Origin: Deltaproteobacteria bacterium
GTDB lineage: Bacteria; Desulfobacterota; Deferrisomatia; Deferrisomatales; JACRMM01
Reading direction: 5' to 3'
Assembly (NCBI GenBank): GCA_016214985.1
Contig: JACRMM010000014.1
Span: 79,293-143,292 of the forward strand
Length of the DNA stretch: 64,000 nucleotides
In this document: positions 24,905 to 33,235 of the stretch, in pieces
Layout: every line of letters begins with the position of its first letter
How positions within the stretch are numbered: position 1 is the stretch's first letter
Translations under genes and position numbers: made by a program
Notes under the pieces: model-generated
The model's database searches: none
What the model saw: the letters and a program-made list of their open reading frames with translations, nothing else
Told to the model about the DNA's origin: nothing

Positions 24905-25926
24905 ACGGCAGCGTGGGCGCGTTCGACGAGGGATTCCTGGCGACTTATCTGGAGCGTCACGTCGAGGGATTCAAAGGGCCTGTGCGGGCAGAGAAGTTCA
25001 CGGGTGGGCAGTCCAACCCGACGTTTCTCTTGAGGGCTGCCTCCGGCAACTACGTGTTGCGGCGCAAGCCGCCGGGACAGCTGCTCAAGTCGGCGCACGC
25101 CGTCGACCGCGAGTACCGCGTGATGCGTGCGCTTCGAGACAGCGAGGTCCCGGTCCCCCGGGTACATCACTTGTGCGACGACGACGAGGTCGTCGGCAGC
25201 ACGTTCTTTCTCATGGATTTCGTGCCCGGGCGGGTCTTCTGGAGCGCCGCCCTCCCGGAGCTGGAACCGGCGGCCCGCGGCGCCTGTTACGACGAGATGA
25301 GCCGGGTACTGGCGGCGATCCACAGCGTGGATGTTTCGGCGGTCGGGTTGGGCGACTACGGGAGCACCGGGAACTACTACGAGCGCCAACTCAAGCGGTG
25401 GAGCCAGCAGTATCGGGCCTCGGAGACGGAAACGGTCGAAGCGATGGAAGCGCTGATGAGCTGGCTGCCGAGCCACATGCCGAAGGATGACGGCCGCGTG
25501 AGCTTGATCCATGGCGACTACCGGCTCGACAACTTCATCTTTCACCCGGAGCGATCACGCATCGTCGCGGTCGTGGACTGGGAGCTCTCGACCCTGGGCC
25601 ACCCGCTGGCCGACCTGGCCTACCAGTGCATGCAGTGGCGCATCCCCGCCGAAGGCCCACTGCCGGGCCTGGGCGACATGGATCGCGCCCGGCTCGGGCT
25701 CCCCACCGAAGAGGAGTACGTGGCGGCCTATTGCCGGCGCATGGGTCTCGAATCCGTCGCCGACTGGAGCTTCTACCTCGCCTTTGGCTTCTTCCGGTTC
25801 GCCGCCATTCTTCAAGGGGTTCTGAAACGGAGTCTGGACGGGAACGCCTCCAACGATCGAGCTCTTCAGATGGGGGCATTGGTTCGGCCGTTGGCGGTCA
25901 TGGGGTGCGGCGCGGCGCGGTTGTAA
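24901..25926 (+). CDS. Aminoglycoside-phosphotransferase-fold kinase (LvaA/ACAD10-11 kinase-like)
   Basis: The 341-residue protein has the APH fold: an N-lobe with [12 protein letters not shown] and the ATP-binding Lys in YVLRRKPPG, then catalytic loop [14 protein letters not shown] (about 201-214) and metal-binding [12 protein letters not shown]. These are the motifs of the kinase domain of ACAD10/11 and of bacterial LvaA, which phosphorylate 4-hydroxyacyl-CoA. The ATG overlaps the stop of the ACAD11-like gene by four bases, so the two subunits are probably made together. The pair likely converts 4-hydroxyacyl-CoA into a form that can enter beta-oxidation. Confidence 0.88.
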   Translation: MNGSVGAFDEGFLATYLERHVEGFKGPVRAEKFTGGQSNPTFLLRAASGNYVLRRKPPGQLLKSAHAVDREYRVMRALRDSEVPVPRVHHLCDDDEVVGSTFFLMDFVPGRVFWSAALPELEPAARGACYDEMSRVLAAIHSVDVSAVGLGDYGSTGNYYERQLKRWSQQYRASETETVEAMEALMSWLPSHMPKDDGRVSLIHGDYRLDNFIFHPERSRIVAVVDWELSTLGHPLADLAYQCMQWRIPAEGPLPGLGDMDRARLGLPTEEEYVAAYCRRMGLESVADWSFYLAFGFFRFAAILQGVLKRSLDGNASNDRALQMGALVRPLAVMGCGAARL

Positions 25927-25996
25927 CGGCCCGATCCGGGCGCCTCGGTCGGCAGTCACACGGCCGGACGACGAACCTCTAACCTACGGGTGTCCC

Positions 25997-26977
25997 ATGC
26001 CGGCCATCGAAGAAGTTCTCCCGGAGCTCTTCCGAATCGAAGTTCCCCTGCCCGAGAATCCTCTACGGTCCATCAACGTGTACGTGGCGAGGGGCGCCGA
26101 GCGCTCCCTGATCGTGGACACGGGCATGAACCGCGCGGAGTGCCAAGCCGCTCTGGGCGAGGGGCTCGGCGATCTCGGCATCGACACGGGGTGCGCCGAT
26201 TTCTTCGTCACGCACCTCCACGCCGATCACATCGGGCTCGCGAAGGCGTTTGCCCGGCCGGGCGCGACGGTCTTCCTGAGCCGCCTGGATGCCGTCTGGC
26301 TCGACGCCTGGACCGGGTGGGAGACGGTCTTGCCGCTGGCCGAGGCGCACGGCGTTCCCGTCCCTGAGCTGCGGGCCGAGATCGCGTCGAACCCCAGCCT
26401 CGCGTGGGAGCAAGAATGGCTCCCAGAGGTGAGCCCGGTGGACGAAGGGCGGGTCTTCGCCGTAGGCGCCTACCGGTTCGAGTGCGTCGAGACGCCTGGA
26501 CACACACCGGGACACATGTGCCTCTACGAGCGGAAGGCGAGAGTTCTGCTCTCCGGCGACCACGTCCTCGGCGACATCAGCCCCAACATCACCGGCTGGC
26601 TTCCGGGCCGGAACCCTCTGAAGGAGTACCTCGCCAGCCTGGACAAGGCCTCCAACCTGGAGGTCGACCTGGTTCTCCCTGGGCATCGCCGGCTTTTTCG
26701 AGACCACCGGGCCCGTATCGCAGAGCTCGGGCGGCACCACCGGACGAGGCTGGACGAAGTCCTCTCTCTGCTCACCGGGCGGTCTCTCACCGCCTTCGAG
26801 CTCGCTTCACGGATGACCTGGGATCTGAAGGGGTCCTGGGCGTCCTGGCCCGTGGCCCAGAAGTGGTTTGCCACGGGGGAGGCGATCGCTCACCTGGTTT
26901 ACCTGGAGGGGGAGGGGGCCGTGACGCGAGACGAAGGGGACCGGATTGTCTTCAGCCGCAGCACGCCCGGAGGCTGA
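25997..26977 (+). CDS. Metallo-beta-lactamase-fold hydrolase with C-terminal winged helix
   Basis: The 326-residue protein has the complete MBL metal site: THLHADHIGL (about 73-82), ETPGHTPGHM, LLSGDHVLG and LPGHRRLF. The last 90 residues look like a winged helix, as in LACTB2-type and related hydrolases found near acyl-CoA genes. The substrate may be a thioester or an ester; a glyoxalase II role is also possible. It lies 70 bases after the kinase, and its ribosome binding site is weak. It is probably the last gene of the phosphatase-ACAD-kinase transcript. Confidence 0.8.
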   Translation: MPAIEEVLPELFRIEVPLPENPLRSINVYVARGAERSLIVDTGMNRAECQAALGEGLGDLGIDTGCADFFVTHLHADHIGLAKAFARPGATVFLSRLDAVWLDAWTGWETVLPLAEAHGVPVPELRAEIASNPSLAWEQEWLPEVSPVDEGRVFAVGAYRFECVETPGHTPGHMCLYERKARVLLSGDHVLGDISPNITGWLPGRNPLKEYLASLDKASNLEVDLVLPGHRRLFRDHRARIAELGRHHRTRLDEVLSLLTGRSLTAFELASRMTWDLKGSWASWPVAQKWFATGEAIAHLVYLEGEGAVTRDEGDRIVFSRSTPGG

Positions 26978-27496
26978 ACATGGGGTTGGGGACGAACCGG
27001 TGCGACTTGACGGACCAGGATCCTTGGGGGCTATTGGGGCGCCGCGGTGTGACGCGGTTGCGGCCCCCGTCTCCCAGGCGGGCGTCGCGTTGCTTCACGC
27101 CGTTACACAGATCGGCGTTCTTCTGGGTCGTCGAGGCCTGAGACGTCCCGGTGACGAATCGAAGAGAGAAAGAGAACGACATGTATTCACAACGGCGTTT
27201 GACTGTGATACCGTGGCGCCCGTCGATCCGTCTGCTCAGGCGTCTCGAGGGATTCCACGGGCGAGGTGTGGGAACTAGGCAAACGGGGGTTCATCGCGCC
27301 GGAGAGGCGTAGAGCAGTTTCGCACGGCGAGCAAGAGGAGAGTCCCTTCTCCGAGAGGGAAGGAACTGCGGTAGTCTTCTGAGGCATTCCCTCTCTCGCG
27401 GCGGGAGAGGGAACGACGTTCTCCCTGTGAGCGGTCACCGGCTGGAAGGTCCGGAAGACCTCTCACTCACCAGCACCCAGAAGGAGGAGGAAGACC
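26978..27496 (+). other. Intergenic region with hairpins
   Basis: This 519-base stretch has no gene I can support. It holds a short inverted repeat at 27388-27414 and a related CCCTTCTCCGAGAGGGAAGG stretch 50 bases before it. AT content rises toward the MetA-like gene. No clear -35/-10 pair or copy of the AGAACA-N6-TGTTCT operator is visible. Confidence 0.5.
27388..27414. repeat. TTCCCTCTC inverted repeat
   Basis: TTCCCTCTC and GAGAGGGAA form a perfect 9-base stem around a 9-base loop. The 27340-27365 stretch just upstream repeats the CCCTTCTC/GAGAGGG theme, so the two may be one decayed hairpin element. No third copy was seen in the window. Confidence 0.45.
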
Positions 27497-28348
27497 ATGA
27501 GGAAACTGTTCCTGACTGCCGCAGCGCTCGTTCCCCTCGTCCTGCCGGCTCTCTCGCAGGCCGACAACCTCGCGAGAGACTACCTCCCCGCCCCGCCGGG
27601 AACCAACCTCATGATCTTTTACGACTACCATGTGTCTTCCCAAGACATATACCACGACGGCGACAAGATAGACGGCGCTCCAGGAATCAGCGGAGATGTC
27701 TACATCTTCCGGCCCGTGTACTATCACAGCTACGGGTTTCTTCAGGGAGCGTCCCAAGTGCTCTTTTTCATGAAGGATGTGCAGATCGATGGAGTGGGTG
27801 AGATTTCCGGCCTTTCGGACATGCTCTTCAGCCCGACCTTCTTCCTTTGGAACAACACTGCGTCCAAGAGCTATCTCGGGTTGGTTCTCCATACCACGGT
27901 TCCCATCGGTAAGTACGACGAGGACCGAGCCGGCCTGAGCCCAGGCGAGAACGTTTGGAAGATCAAGCCGGAGCTCAATTTCTCGCAGGGTATCGGCGAC
28001 AAGCTCTATGTTGAGGTTACGGGCGCTTCGCAGTTCACCCAGAAGAACAAGGACTGGGGCGACTCGGAAAAGGAGGTCGCTCCCGCGATCACGATCGAAG
28101 CGCACGCGAGCTACGACGTCGCGAAGGCCTTGACCGTCGCGGCGAATTACTGGGCGCACTTCGGGGGTGAGACCAAGATCGACGGCGACAAGCAAGACGA
28201 CAAGTTGAACAATCACACTCTCGGCGTTTCTCTGCACTATGGTCTCGCGCCGAGCAACCAGTTGTTGGTTTCGTATCAATACGACGTGAAGGTCAAAGAG
28301 GGCCCGCAGTACCAGACGTTAGCCTTGCGTTTCCTGCACGCGTTCTGA
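27497..28348 (+). CDS. MetA-type outer-membrane channel/transporter protein
   Basis: The 283-residue product has a signal peptide (KLFLTAAALVPLVLPALSQA) and then alternating hydrophobic beta strands with a C-terminal aromatic-rich end (ALRFLHAF), the terminal Phe expected for outer-membrane barrels. The pattern (Y.HSYGFLQG, SPTFFLW, KIKPELNFSQG, SLHYGLAPSNQL) matches the phenol meta-degradation protein family (Phenol_MetA_deg), often found in aromatic and hydrophobic-compound clusters and thought to form an outer-membrane channel. GGAGGAGG precedes the ATG. Base composition is somewhat less GC-rich than its neighbours. Confidence 0.8.
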   Translation: MRKLFLTAAALVPLVLPALSQADNLARDYLPAPPGTNLMIFYDYHVSSQDIYHDGDKIDGAPGISGDVYIFRPVYYHSYGFLQGASQVLFFMKDVQIDGVGEISGLSDMLFSPTFFLWNNTASKSYLGLVLHTTVPIGKYDEDRAGLSPGENVWKIKPELNFSQGIGDKLYVEVTGASQFTQKNKDWGDSEKEVAPAITIEAHASYDVAKALTVAANYWAHFGGETKIDGDKQDDKLNNHTLGVSLHYGLAPSNQLLVSYQYDVKVKEGPQYQTLALRFLHAF

Positions 28349-28530
28349 GCGCAGGCGCGGTAGGCTCGACGGCATTGGTTTCCGTTGGTTGGGTCACTGT
28401 GAACAGCGCGAGGGTGAAAGTGAGGAGGCTCTCGCTGAAGCCAGTGAGTCTCCCGACCGGCGCACGTCCAAGGGTGTTTGTCGTCCACTGATAGGACGAC
28501 GAAGGCAACAATCACTGAAAGGAGTGTCAG

Positions 28531-28944
28531 ATGAATGCGACATCGAAGCTTTTGTTGGCAGCGCTGGTCACAGTTTTCTTGCCTCTGACCGCGCAGTGTG
28601 AAGACAAGAAGATCGAGGGCCACATTATTGGATACTACTGTGCCGTGAACAACATCGGATGCCCGGTTGACATGGAAGATCCTGTCATCGCGAACGAACG
28701 AATCTTCGTGATCAGTACGGGAGAGAAACAGTGGGTATTCGTGCCCAATGTCGACCGCGCGGTTCTGGCGAGGCACATCACGGAAATGGCTCGAGTGACG
28801 GGCGACCTGAACGAGAAATACAACTCGATTCAGGCGAAGACCCTCGAGGTGAAGAAGGGCGACACCTGGAAGATGGTGTGGTCGCAGGTGTGGGAAGACG
28901 AATTCCGAGCGAAGTTCAACGTTCCGATGGGGGCGGGTAAGTAA
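28531..28944 (+). CDS. Small exported protein of unknown function
   Basis: The 137-residue protein begins with a signal peptide (KLLLAALVTVFLPLTAQ, cleavage near Ala-Gln-Cys; a lipoprotein is possible because a Cys sits at residue 23, although the box is poor). The mature part has two more Cys in YYCAVNNIGCP, spaced to form a disulfide, and beta-strand patterns that suggest an OB-like fold. AAAGGAG lies eight bases upstream. It shares the lower GC content of the MetA-like gene and is probably co-transcribed with it, 182 bases downstream. I recognise no family. Confidence 0.7.
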   Translation: MNATSKLLLAALVTVFLPLTAQCEDKKIEGHIIGYYCAVNNIGCPVDMEDPVIANERIFVISTGEKQWVFVPNVDRAVLARHITEMARVTGDLNEKYNSIQAKTLEVKKGDTWKMVWSQVWEDEFRAKFNVPMGAGK

Positions 28945-28951
28945 AGACGGC

Positions 28952-28989
28952 GGCCGCTGCACCCTTGGCTTGACCATGGGGCAGCGGCC
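28952..28989 (+). terminator. Hairpin after small exported gene
   Basis: GGCCGCTGC and GCAGCGGCC form a perfect 9-base stem; inside, CCC-T-TGG and CCA-T-GGG extend it with one mismatch. It starts seven bases after the stop of the exported protein. No T tract follows. Confidence 0.6.
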
Positions 28990-29001
28990 TCCCGCTCCGA
29001 C

Positions 29002-29028
29002 CCCTTGGGGGTCTCGCTAGTCCAAGGG
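29002..29028. repeat. CCCTTGG inverted repeat
   Basis: CCCTTGG (29002-29008) pairs with CCAAGGG (29022-29028) around a 13-base loop. It is a second hairpin right after the terminator-like one and also reuses the CCCTTGG word found in its loop. Confidence 0.4.
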
Positions 29029-29169
29029 AGGACCCTCTAGTAATTGCCTTCGGTCAAATGGGCTTCGTCAACCAGGTTCTCCGCGCGGACAAATCACCGT
29101 CTGAAGGTTCCGCTGGCTGACCCGTCGCCGCTGGGGTCGGCATCGGTTTTCAATCCTCTTGTTTTCTTG

Positions 29170-29199
29170 TTGACACTCCGAAAACGAGGGGTGTACACC
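29170..29199 (+). promoter_or_regulatory. Promoter B of the catabolic regulon
   Basis: TTGACA (29170-29175) and TACACC (29194-29199) are separated by 18 bases, the same layout as at 22801. The -10 is weak. It would drive the main catabolic operon from the ThDP enzyme gene at 29435. Confidence 0.6.
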
Positions 29200-29213
29200 G
29201 GAACCCATAACAG

Positions 29214-29231
29214 AGAACAGTCGTTTGTTCT
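29214..29231. promoter_or_regulatory. Operator B, AGAACA-N6-TGTTCT palindrome
   Basis: These 18 bases are identical to operator A at 22840-22857, and the match extends at least two further bases on the 5' side. The site lies 14 bases after the -10 and 203 bases before the first gene. The long leader between them shows no gene. Confidence 0.8.
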
Positions 29232-29434
29232 TTCTGGCTCCCCCAAGCCAACCGATGTATGGTTTCGTGCGGAGCCGCTCGTGGCAAGGGGCCCATCTCG
29301 CGGACCCCACAGCCGACCGGTCCTTGGGCGGTGGGCTGGCTCGTCAGGAGGTGGTTCTCTCCAGGGTCATGATCCGCGAACTCGGCCAAAGCCGGAGCTA
29401 GACCACCGAACTTCAGAAGAAGAGAGGAGACGTC

Positions 29435-31396
29435 ATGGCGACCAAAGTCTGGGGTCCTCAAATCCTTGTGCGTGCGCTGATGGAGGAGGGGATTCACACC
29501 AACTTCGGCATCACCGGCGGCCACATGAACAGCTTCGACGACTACTGGAGCATCTACGGCAACAAGCTGATCCACTGCCGGCACGAAGCCTCGGCAGGGT
29601 TCGCCGCCGAGGCCTACGCCAAGGTGACCGGAAAGATCGGCCTCACCCAGGCCACGGTCGGCCCGGGCGTCGCGAACCTGGTCCCTGCGATCAATCAAGC
29701 CTATCTCAGCAACACTCCGCTGATCTGTATCCTGGGGCAGACCCCCCTCGGGGATCGATACCGGAATCCCTTCCAGCCTCTCGACGGCAAGTCCCTGTAC
29801 CGGGACATCACGCGTTGGGCCCGCGAGGTGATCGAGCCCAGCACGCTGGCGACCCTCGTGCAGCAGGCGGCCCGGGACTGCATGGGGTACCCGCCGCTCC
29901 CCGTAGCCCTGGAAGTTCCCCTGAACTTCCTGGAGTTTGCCCCCCAGGCCCTTCACGACCCGACCGCGCAGGCGAACTACCGGATCGACAGGACCCACAA
30001 GAGGCCGTGGGAGCAGCCTCAACCCGTACCGAGCGACGAAGAGGTCGATTCGATCATCGGGTGGCTCGTGGAAGCCGAAAGGCCCATCGTCGTCGTCGGC
30101 CACGGCGGCCGGTGGCCGGACTGCGGAGACGCCCTGAAGGAGTTCGCGGAGCTCACACAGATCCCGATCCACCAGCGGCGGGCCTGCCGTGGGAGCGTCC
30201 CCGAGAACCATCCGCTCCACGTGGCCGGGGAAGCGCGGGGCGGCGCGTTCGCCCGGGCCGACCGCTTCCTCACGCTGGGGCTTCGCTTCGACGTGCTCGA
30301 GGCGTATGGGAATTGGGGGCGCGACAAGCGCTTCGTCCAGGTGACCGAGGCGCCTTCGGAGATCTGGTCCGAAATCACCACCGATATCGAAGCGATCGGA
30401 AACGTCAACGCCACCCTTCGCAAGCTGAGCCGGCGCATCCGGGAGAGCTACTCCGATCGGTTCCGCCAGAAGACGGCGTGGAGGGACGAGATCCTCGAGA
30501 TGAAGATCCAGGCGCACGAGAAGATGCTCAAGCGCATGGACGAGCTGAAGGGCCAATACACCCTGCCGAACCAGATCAGCCCCGACGTCTCCTCCACGCT
30601 GATCGCCGAGTACCTGCACCGGGCGGCGCCGGAGACCACGGTCATCCTGGACTCCTTCACCCTGTCGCCGTACATGAGCGAGAAGTTCCAGGCGGGCGTG
30701 ACCGGAGGCGTCTTGGACGCGGGGATCAACGGCGGCGTCGGCCACGGCATCGGCATGGGCATCGGCGCCCAGGTGGGCCGCCCCGGGAAGCCGGTCGTGT
30801 CGATCATGGGCGATGCGGGGATCGGGGCTCTCGGGGGGGACATCGAGACCGCCGTGCGGGAGCGGCTGCCGGTGGTCTACGTGGTGCACAACAACGGCGC
30901 CTGGATCGGCGGCTGGAACGCGATGTACGGCCGCGACTGGCACGGAGCACAGAATCCGCACGCGCGCGACACCGACAATGGCATGGGGACCTTGGAAGGC
31001 CGAACGCCCTACGCCAAGATGTACGAGATGATCGGGTGCCACGCCGAGACGGTGACCACGCACGACGGCATCGCGCCGGCCCTGGAACGCGCGCTGAACT
31101 CCGGAAAGCCGGCGGTGGTCGACCTCTACAGCGACCCCAACTCCTACCACACGCTGTGGGATCGCGGGACGTACGAGGGGCTCTTCTTCGTCATGCTCCA
31201 CCACCTGCCTGAGGAGATGTGGACGGGGATGGAGAGCTTCAAGGAGAGGACCCGAAAGATCATGAATGCCTTGGGGTACCCGGAATGGCCGAAGGCGCCT
31301 CGCCTGTTCCCGCCCTTCGACGAGAAGGAGGACTTCGAGTGGGTCTCCGGGCCGCCGCCCAAGTACTACAAAAAGAAGGAAGACAAGGCCGATTGA
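29435..31396 (+). CDS. ThDP-dependent enzyme, 2-hydroxyacyl-CoA lyase/oxalyl-CoA decarboxylase-like
   Basis: The 653-residue enzyme has all three parts of an acetolactate-synthase-type ThDP enzyme: the catalytic Glu51 in HCRHEASAGFAAEAYA, a central domain, and the ThDP/Mg motif GDAGIGALGGD...VVHNN near 468-498. Family members include acetolactate synthase, oxalyl-CoA decarboxylase and 2-hydroxyacyl-CoA lyase. It is about 80-100 residues longer than most, with a charged helical insert (about 330-375) and a C-terminal tail ending in a Lys-rich segment. Together with the dehydratase-like subunits downstream, a 2-hydroxyacyl-CoA lyase or synthase role (C-C bond cleavage or formation next to CoA) is the best guess. 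Confidence 0.85.
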   Translation: MATKVWGPQILVRALMEEGIHTNFGITGGHMNSFDDYWSIYGNKLIHCRHEASAGFAAEAYAKVTGKIGLTQATVGPGVANLVPAINQAYLSNTPLICILGQTPLGDRYRNPFQPLDGKSLYRDITRWAREVIEPSTLATLVQQAARDCMGYPPLPVALEVPLNFLEFAPQALHDPTAQANYRIDRTHKRPWEQPQPVPSDEEVDSIIGWLVEAERPIVVVGHGGRWPDCGDALKEFAELTQIPIHQRRACRGSVPENHPLHVAGEARGGAFARADRFLTLGLRFDVLEAYGNWGRDKRFVQVTEAPSEIWSEITTDIEAIGNVNATLRKLSRRIRESYSDRFRQKTAWRDEILEMKIQAHEKMLKRMDELKGQYTLPNQISPDVSSTLIAEYLHRAAPETTVILDSFTLSPYMSEKFQAGVTGGVLDAGINGGVGHGIGMGIGAQVGRPGKPVVSIMGDAGIGALGGDIETAVRERLPVVYVVHNNGAWIGGWNAMYGRDWHGAQNPHARDTDNGMGTLEGRTPYAKMYEMIGCHAETVTTHDGIAPALERALNSGKPAVVDLYSDPNSYHTLWDRGTYEGLFFVMLHHLPEEMWTGMESFKERTRKIMNALGYPEWPKAPRLFPPFDEKEDFEWVSGPPPKYYKKKEDKAD

Positions 31397-31448
31397 ATCC
31401 TGGGGACTTGTCCAGAACAGCCCTATCGTTCACGACAGGAGAACGTCA

Positions 31449-31676
31449 ATGCCTAAATTTCACTGCACCAAATGCAATATCGACGCGGATGTTCCTTTTG
31501 GCGGCTGGCACTGGGAAGGCAAAGAGGCCGGGAAGGAACACTTCACTCACAGGGGATACGTGATCCCCGACCCGCAGAACCCTCTTCGGCTCATCTGCAA
31601 GGACGGGTACGATCCGAAACTGTTGATGCCGATCCACTGGGAGTGCGGGGAGGTGTTCCAGTACGTGCCCGATTAG
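31449..31676 (+). CDS. 75-residue Cys-containing small protein
   Basis: The small protein begins PKFHCTKC, a CxxC knuckle, and has two further Cys (ICKDG and HWECGE), so four Cys could hold one Zn or an Fe-S cluster. The middle part is rich in Trp, Gly and His. AGGAG lies eight bases before the ATG. It sits 52 bases after the ThDP enzyme gene and about 180 bases before the BcrB-like gene, clearly inside the operon. I recognise no family. It may be an accessory subunit of one of its two large neighbours. Confidence 0.7.
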   Translation: MPKFHCTKCNIDADVPFGGWHWEGKEAGKEHFTHRGYVIPDPQNPLRLICKDGYDPKLLMPIHWECGEVFQYVPD

Positions 31677-31854
31677 GCCCGTGTCCGCCCGGCAGTCCCG
31701 CGCTGCCGGGCGGCTGCTCACAACGACGCCGCTGACGGGTTCGCAGTCGGGCAGCGCGTGGGTCCTGGTTTCCCCGAGCGGGGCGGCTCCCCAGTCCGGC
31801 ACGGAAGGGCGTCGCCGGGGAAGGATGGCTGCTAAGGTTCCAAAGGAGGATTTC

Positions 31855-33198
31855 GTGGACGAGGTCAAGAAGCCCAGGGCCATTGCCAGTTTGAAGAGTA
31901 CGGCCGCCCTGCGGGGGATGGTCGATGAGGCGTACAAGGGAACCGTGGCCGCCATGGCGGAGGGGAAGCCGACCGCCTGGGCCATGGCGAACTGGTGGCA
32001 AGGATCCCCGATCCTGAAGGCGATGGACATCGAAGCCGTCTACCCGGAGAACTACGGCGCTGTCTGCGCGGCGACCGGTGTTGCGCAGCGATACCTCGAG
32101 ATCTCGGACTCGGTCGGTTTCCCCACGCATCTGTGCGGCTACATGCGGGTCAACTTCGGGTACACCCACCGGATGATGGCCGAGTTGGGGGGGCAGATCC
32201 CGCCCGAGGCGCCTATGGGGGGCATGCCGAAACCGGTCCTGCTGCTCGGCTCCGGCATCGTGTGCGACCCGAGGTACAAGTGGTTTCAGGCTCTCGGGCG
32301 CTATCTCGACGCGCCGGTCTACAACCTGGAGATGCCGAATCCCGGAACCAAGGAATTCTTTCACGAGGGGGCTGCCGAGCACGCCGTACAACTCGCCGTG
32401 CAGAGCACGAGGGACTTCATCGCCTTTGTCGAGAAGCTTGTCGGGCGGCGGATGGACTACACTCGGTTGGAGGAAACCGTTGACGACATGCTGACGATGC
32501 TTCGGATCTGGTATGACGTCAATGCGCTCCGGAAGGCAAGACCGTCGCCCATGCATGCGAGGCATTTTTGGACCTGCATGCCGCCCGCGCTGTTCGTCCT
32601 GGGTGACATCAAGAAATCGATCGAGTACTACTCTGCTCTCTACGTCGAACTCCGAGAGCTCGTCGACGCGGGCGGCTGCGCCATTGCTCAGGAAAAATAC
32701 AGGCTTGGATGGGCCGAGCTGCCCCCGTGGCACAGCCTGAACTTCTTCGACGCGCTGGCAGAGCGGGGATGGAATTTTGTCACGGAGAGTTTCAGCTACC
32801 ATGCACCTGTTCCCTTAGATGTCAGTGCGATCCGCGATCCAGTCGAGAGAATAGCTAGAAATACGCTGCAATGGTACACAGCAGGGTATGATTATGCCAG
32901 AAGAACGGGGGGCCACATGGGGTTTCTCGGCGACCCCTACGTACAGCTGGCCGAGGAGTATAGGCTTGACGGCCTGATGCTGCACCAACTCTTGACCTGC
33001 CGCACCGCTTCGAACCATCTGGCGTATGTCCGAGAGGCGACGATGAGCCGATTGAGCGTCCCTTCTTTGATGGTTCAAGGCGACATTGTCGACTTCACGC
33101 TCTTCGATCCCGCAGACACCCTGCGCAAGGCCGAGGCGTTTGAAGAGGTCATGGACCATCACAGGGAAGAGCGCAAGAAGAGAGGTTTCGATTGGTAG
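31855..33198 (+). CDS. BcrB/HgdA-like 2-hydroxyacyl-CoA dehydratase subunit
   Basis: The 447-residue product belongs to the HgdA/HgdB/BcrB/BcrC family (COG1775), radical enzymes with a [4Fe-4S] cluster that dehydrate 2-hydroxyacyl-CoA or reduce aromatic acyl-CoA. Candidate ligands are Cys71, Cys94 (THLCGYMR), Cys241 (FWTCMPP) and Cys382 (LLTCRTASNH). Its length fits BcrB. I chose GTG at 31855 because AAAGGAGG lies five bases upstream; an ATG at 31825 would add ten residues but has no room for a binding site. The partner subunit is 4.8 kb downstream, not adjacent. An ATPase activator is not visible nearby. Confidence 0.85.
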   Translation: MDEVKKPRAIASLKSTAALRGMVDEAYKGTVAAMAEGKPTAWAMANWWQGSPILKAMDIEAVYPENYGAVCAATGVAQRYLEISDSVGFPTHLCGYMRVNFGYTHRMMAELGGQIPPEAPMGGMPKPVLLLGSGIVCDPRYKWFQALGRYLDAPVYNLEMPNPGTKEFFHEGAAEHAVQLAVQSTRDFIAFVEKLVGRRMDYTRLEETVDDMLTMLRIWYDVNALRKARPSPMHARHFWTCMPPALFVLGDIKKSIEYYSALYVELRELVDAGGCAIAQEKYRLGWAELPPWHSLNFFDALAERGWNFVTESFSYHAPVPLDVSAIRDPVERIARNTLQWYTAGYDYARRTGGHMGFLGDPYVQLAEEYRLDGLMLHQLLTCRTASNHLAYVREATMSRLSVPSLMVQGDIVDFTLFDPADTLRKAEAFEEVMDHHREERKKRGFDW

Positions 33199-33235
33199 CT
33201 GCGCTCTCACTCTGCATGACGAGAGAAGAAATGAG

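Noticed and set aside
31825-31854. ATG at 31825 as start of the BcrB-like subunit
   Set aside because: The GG-rich bases directly touch the ATG, leaving no spacing; GTG at 31855 has a near-perfect site.
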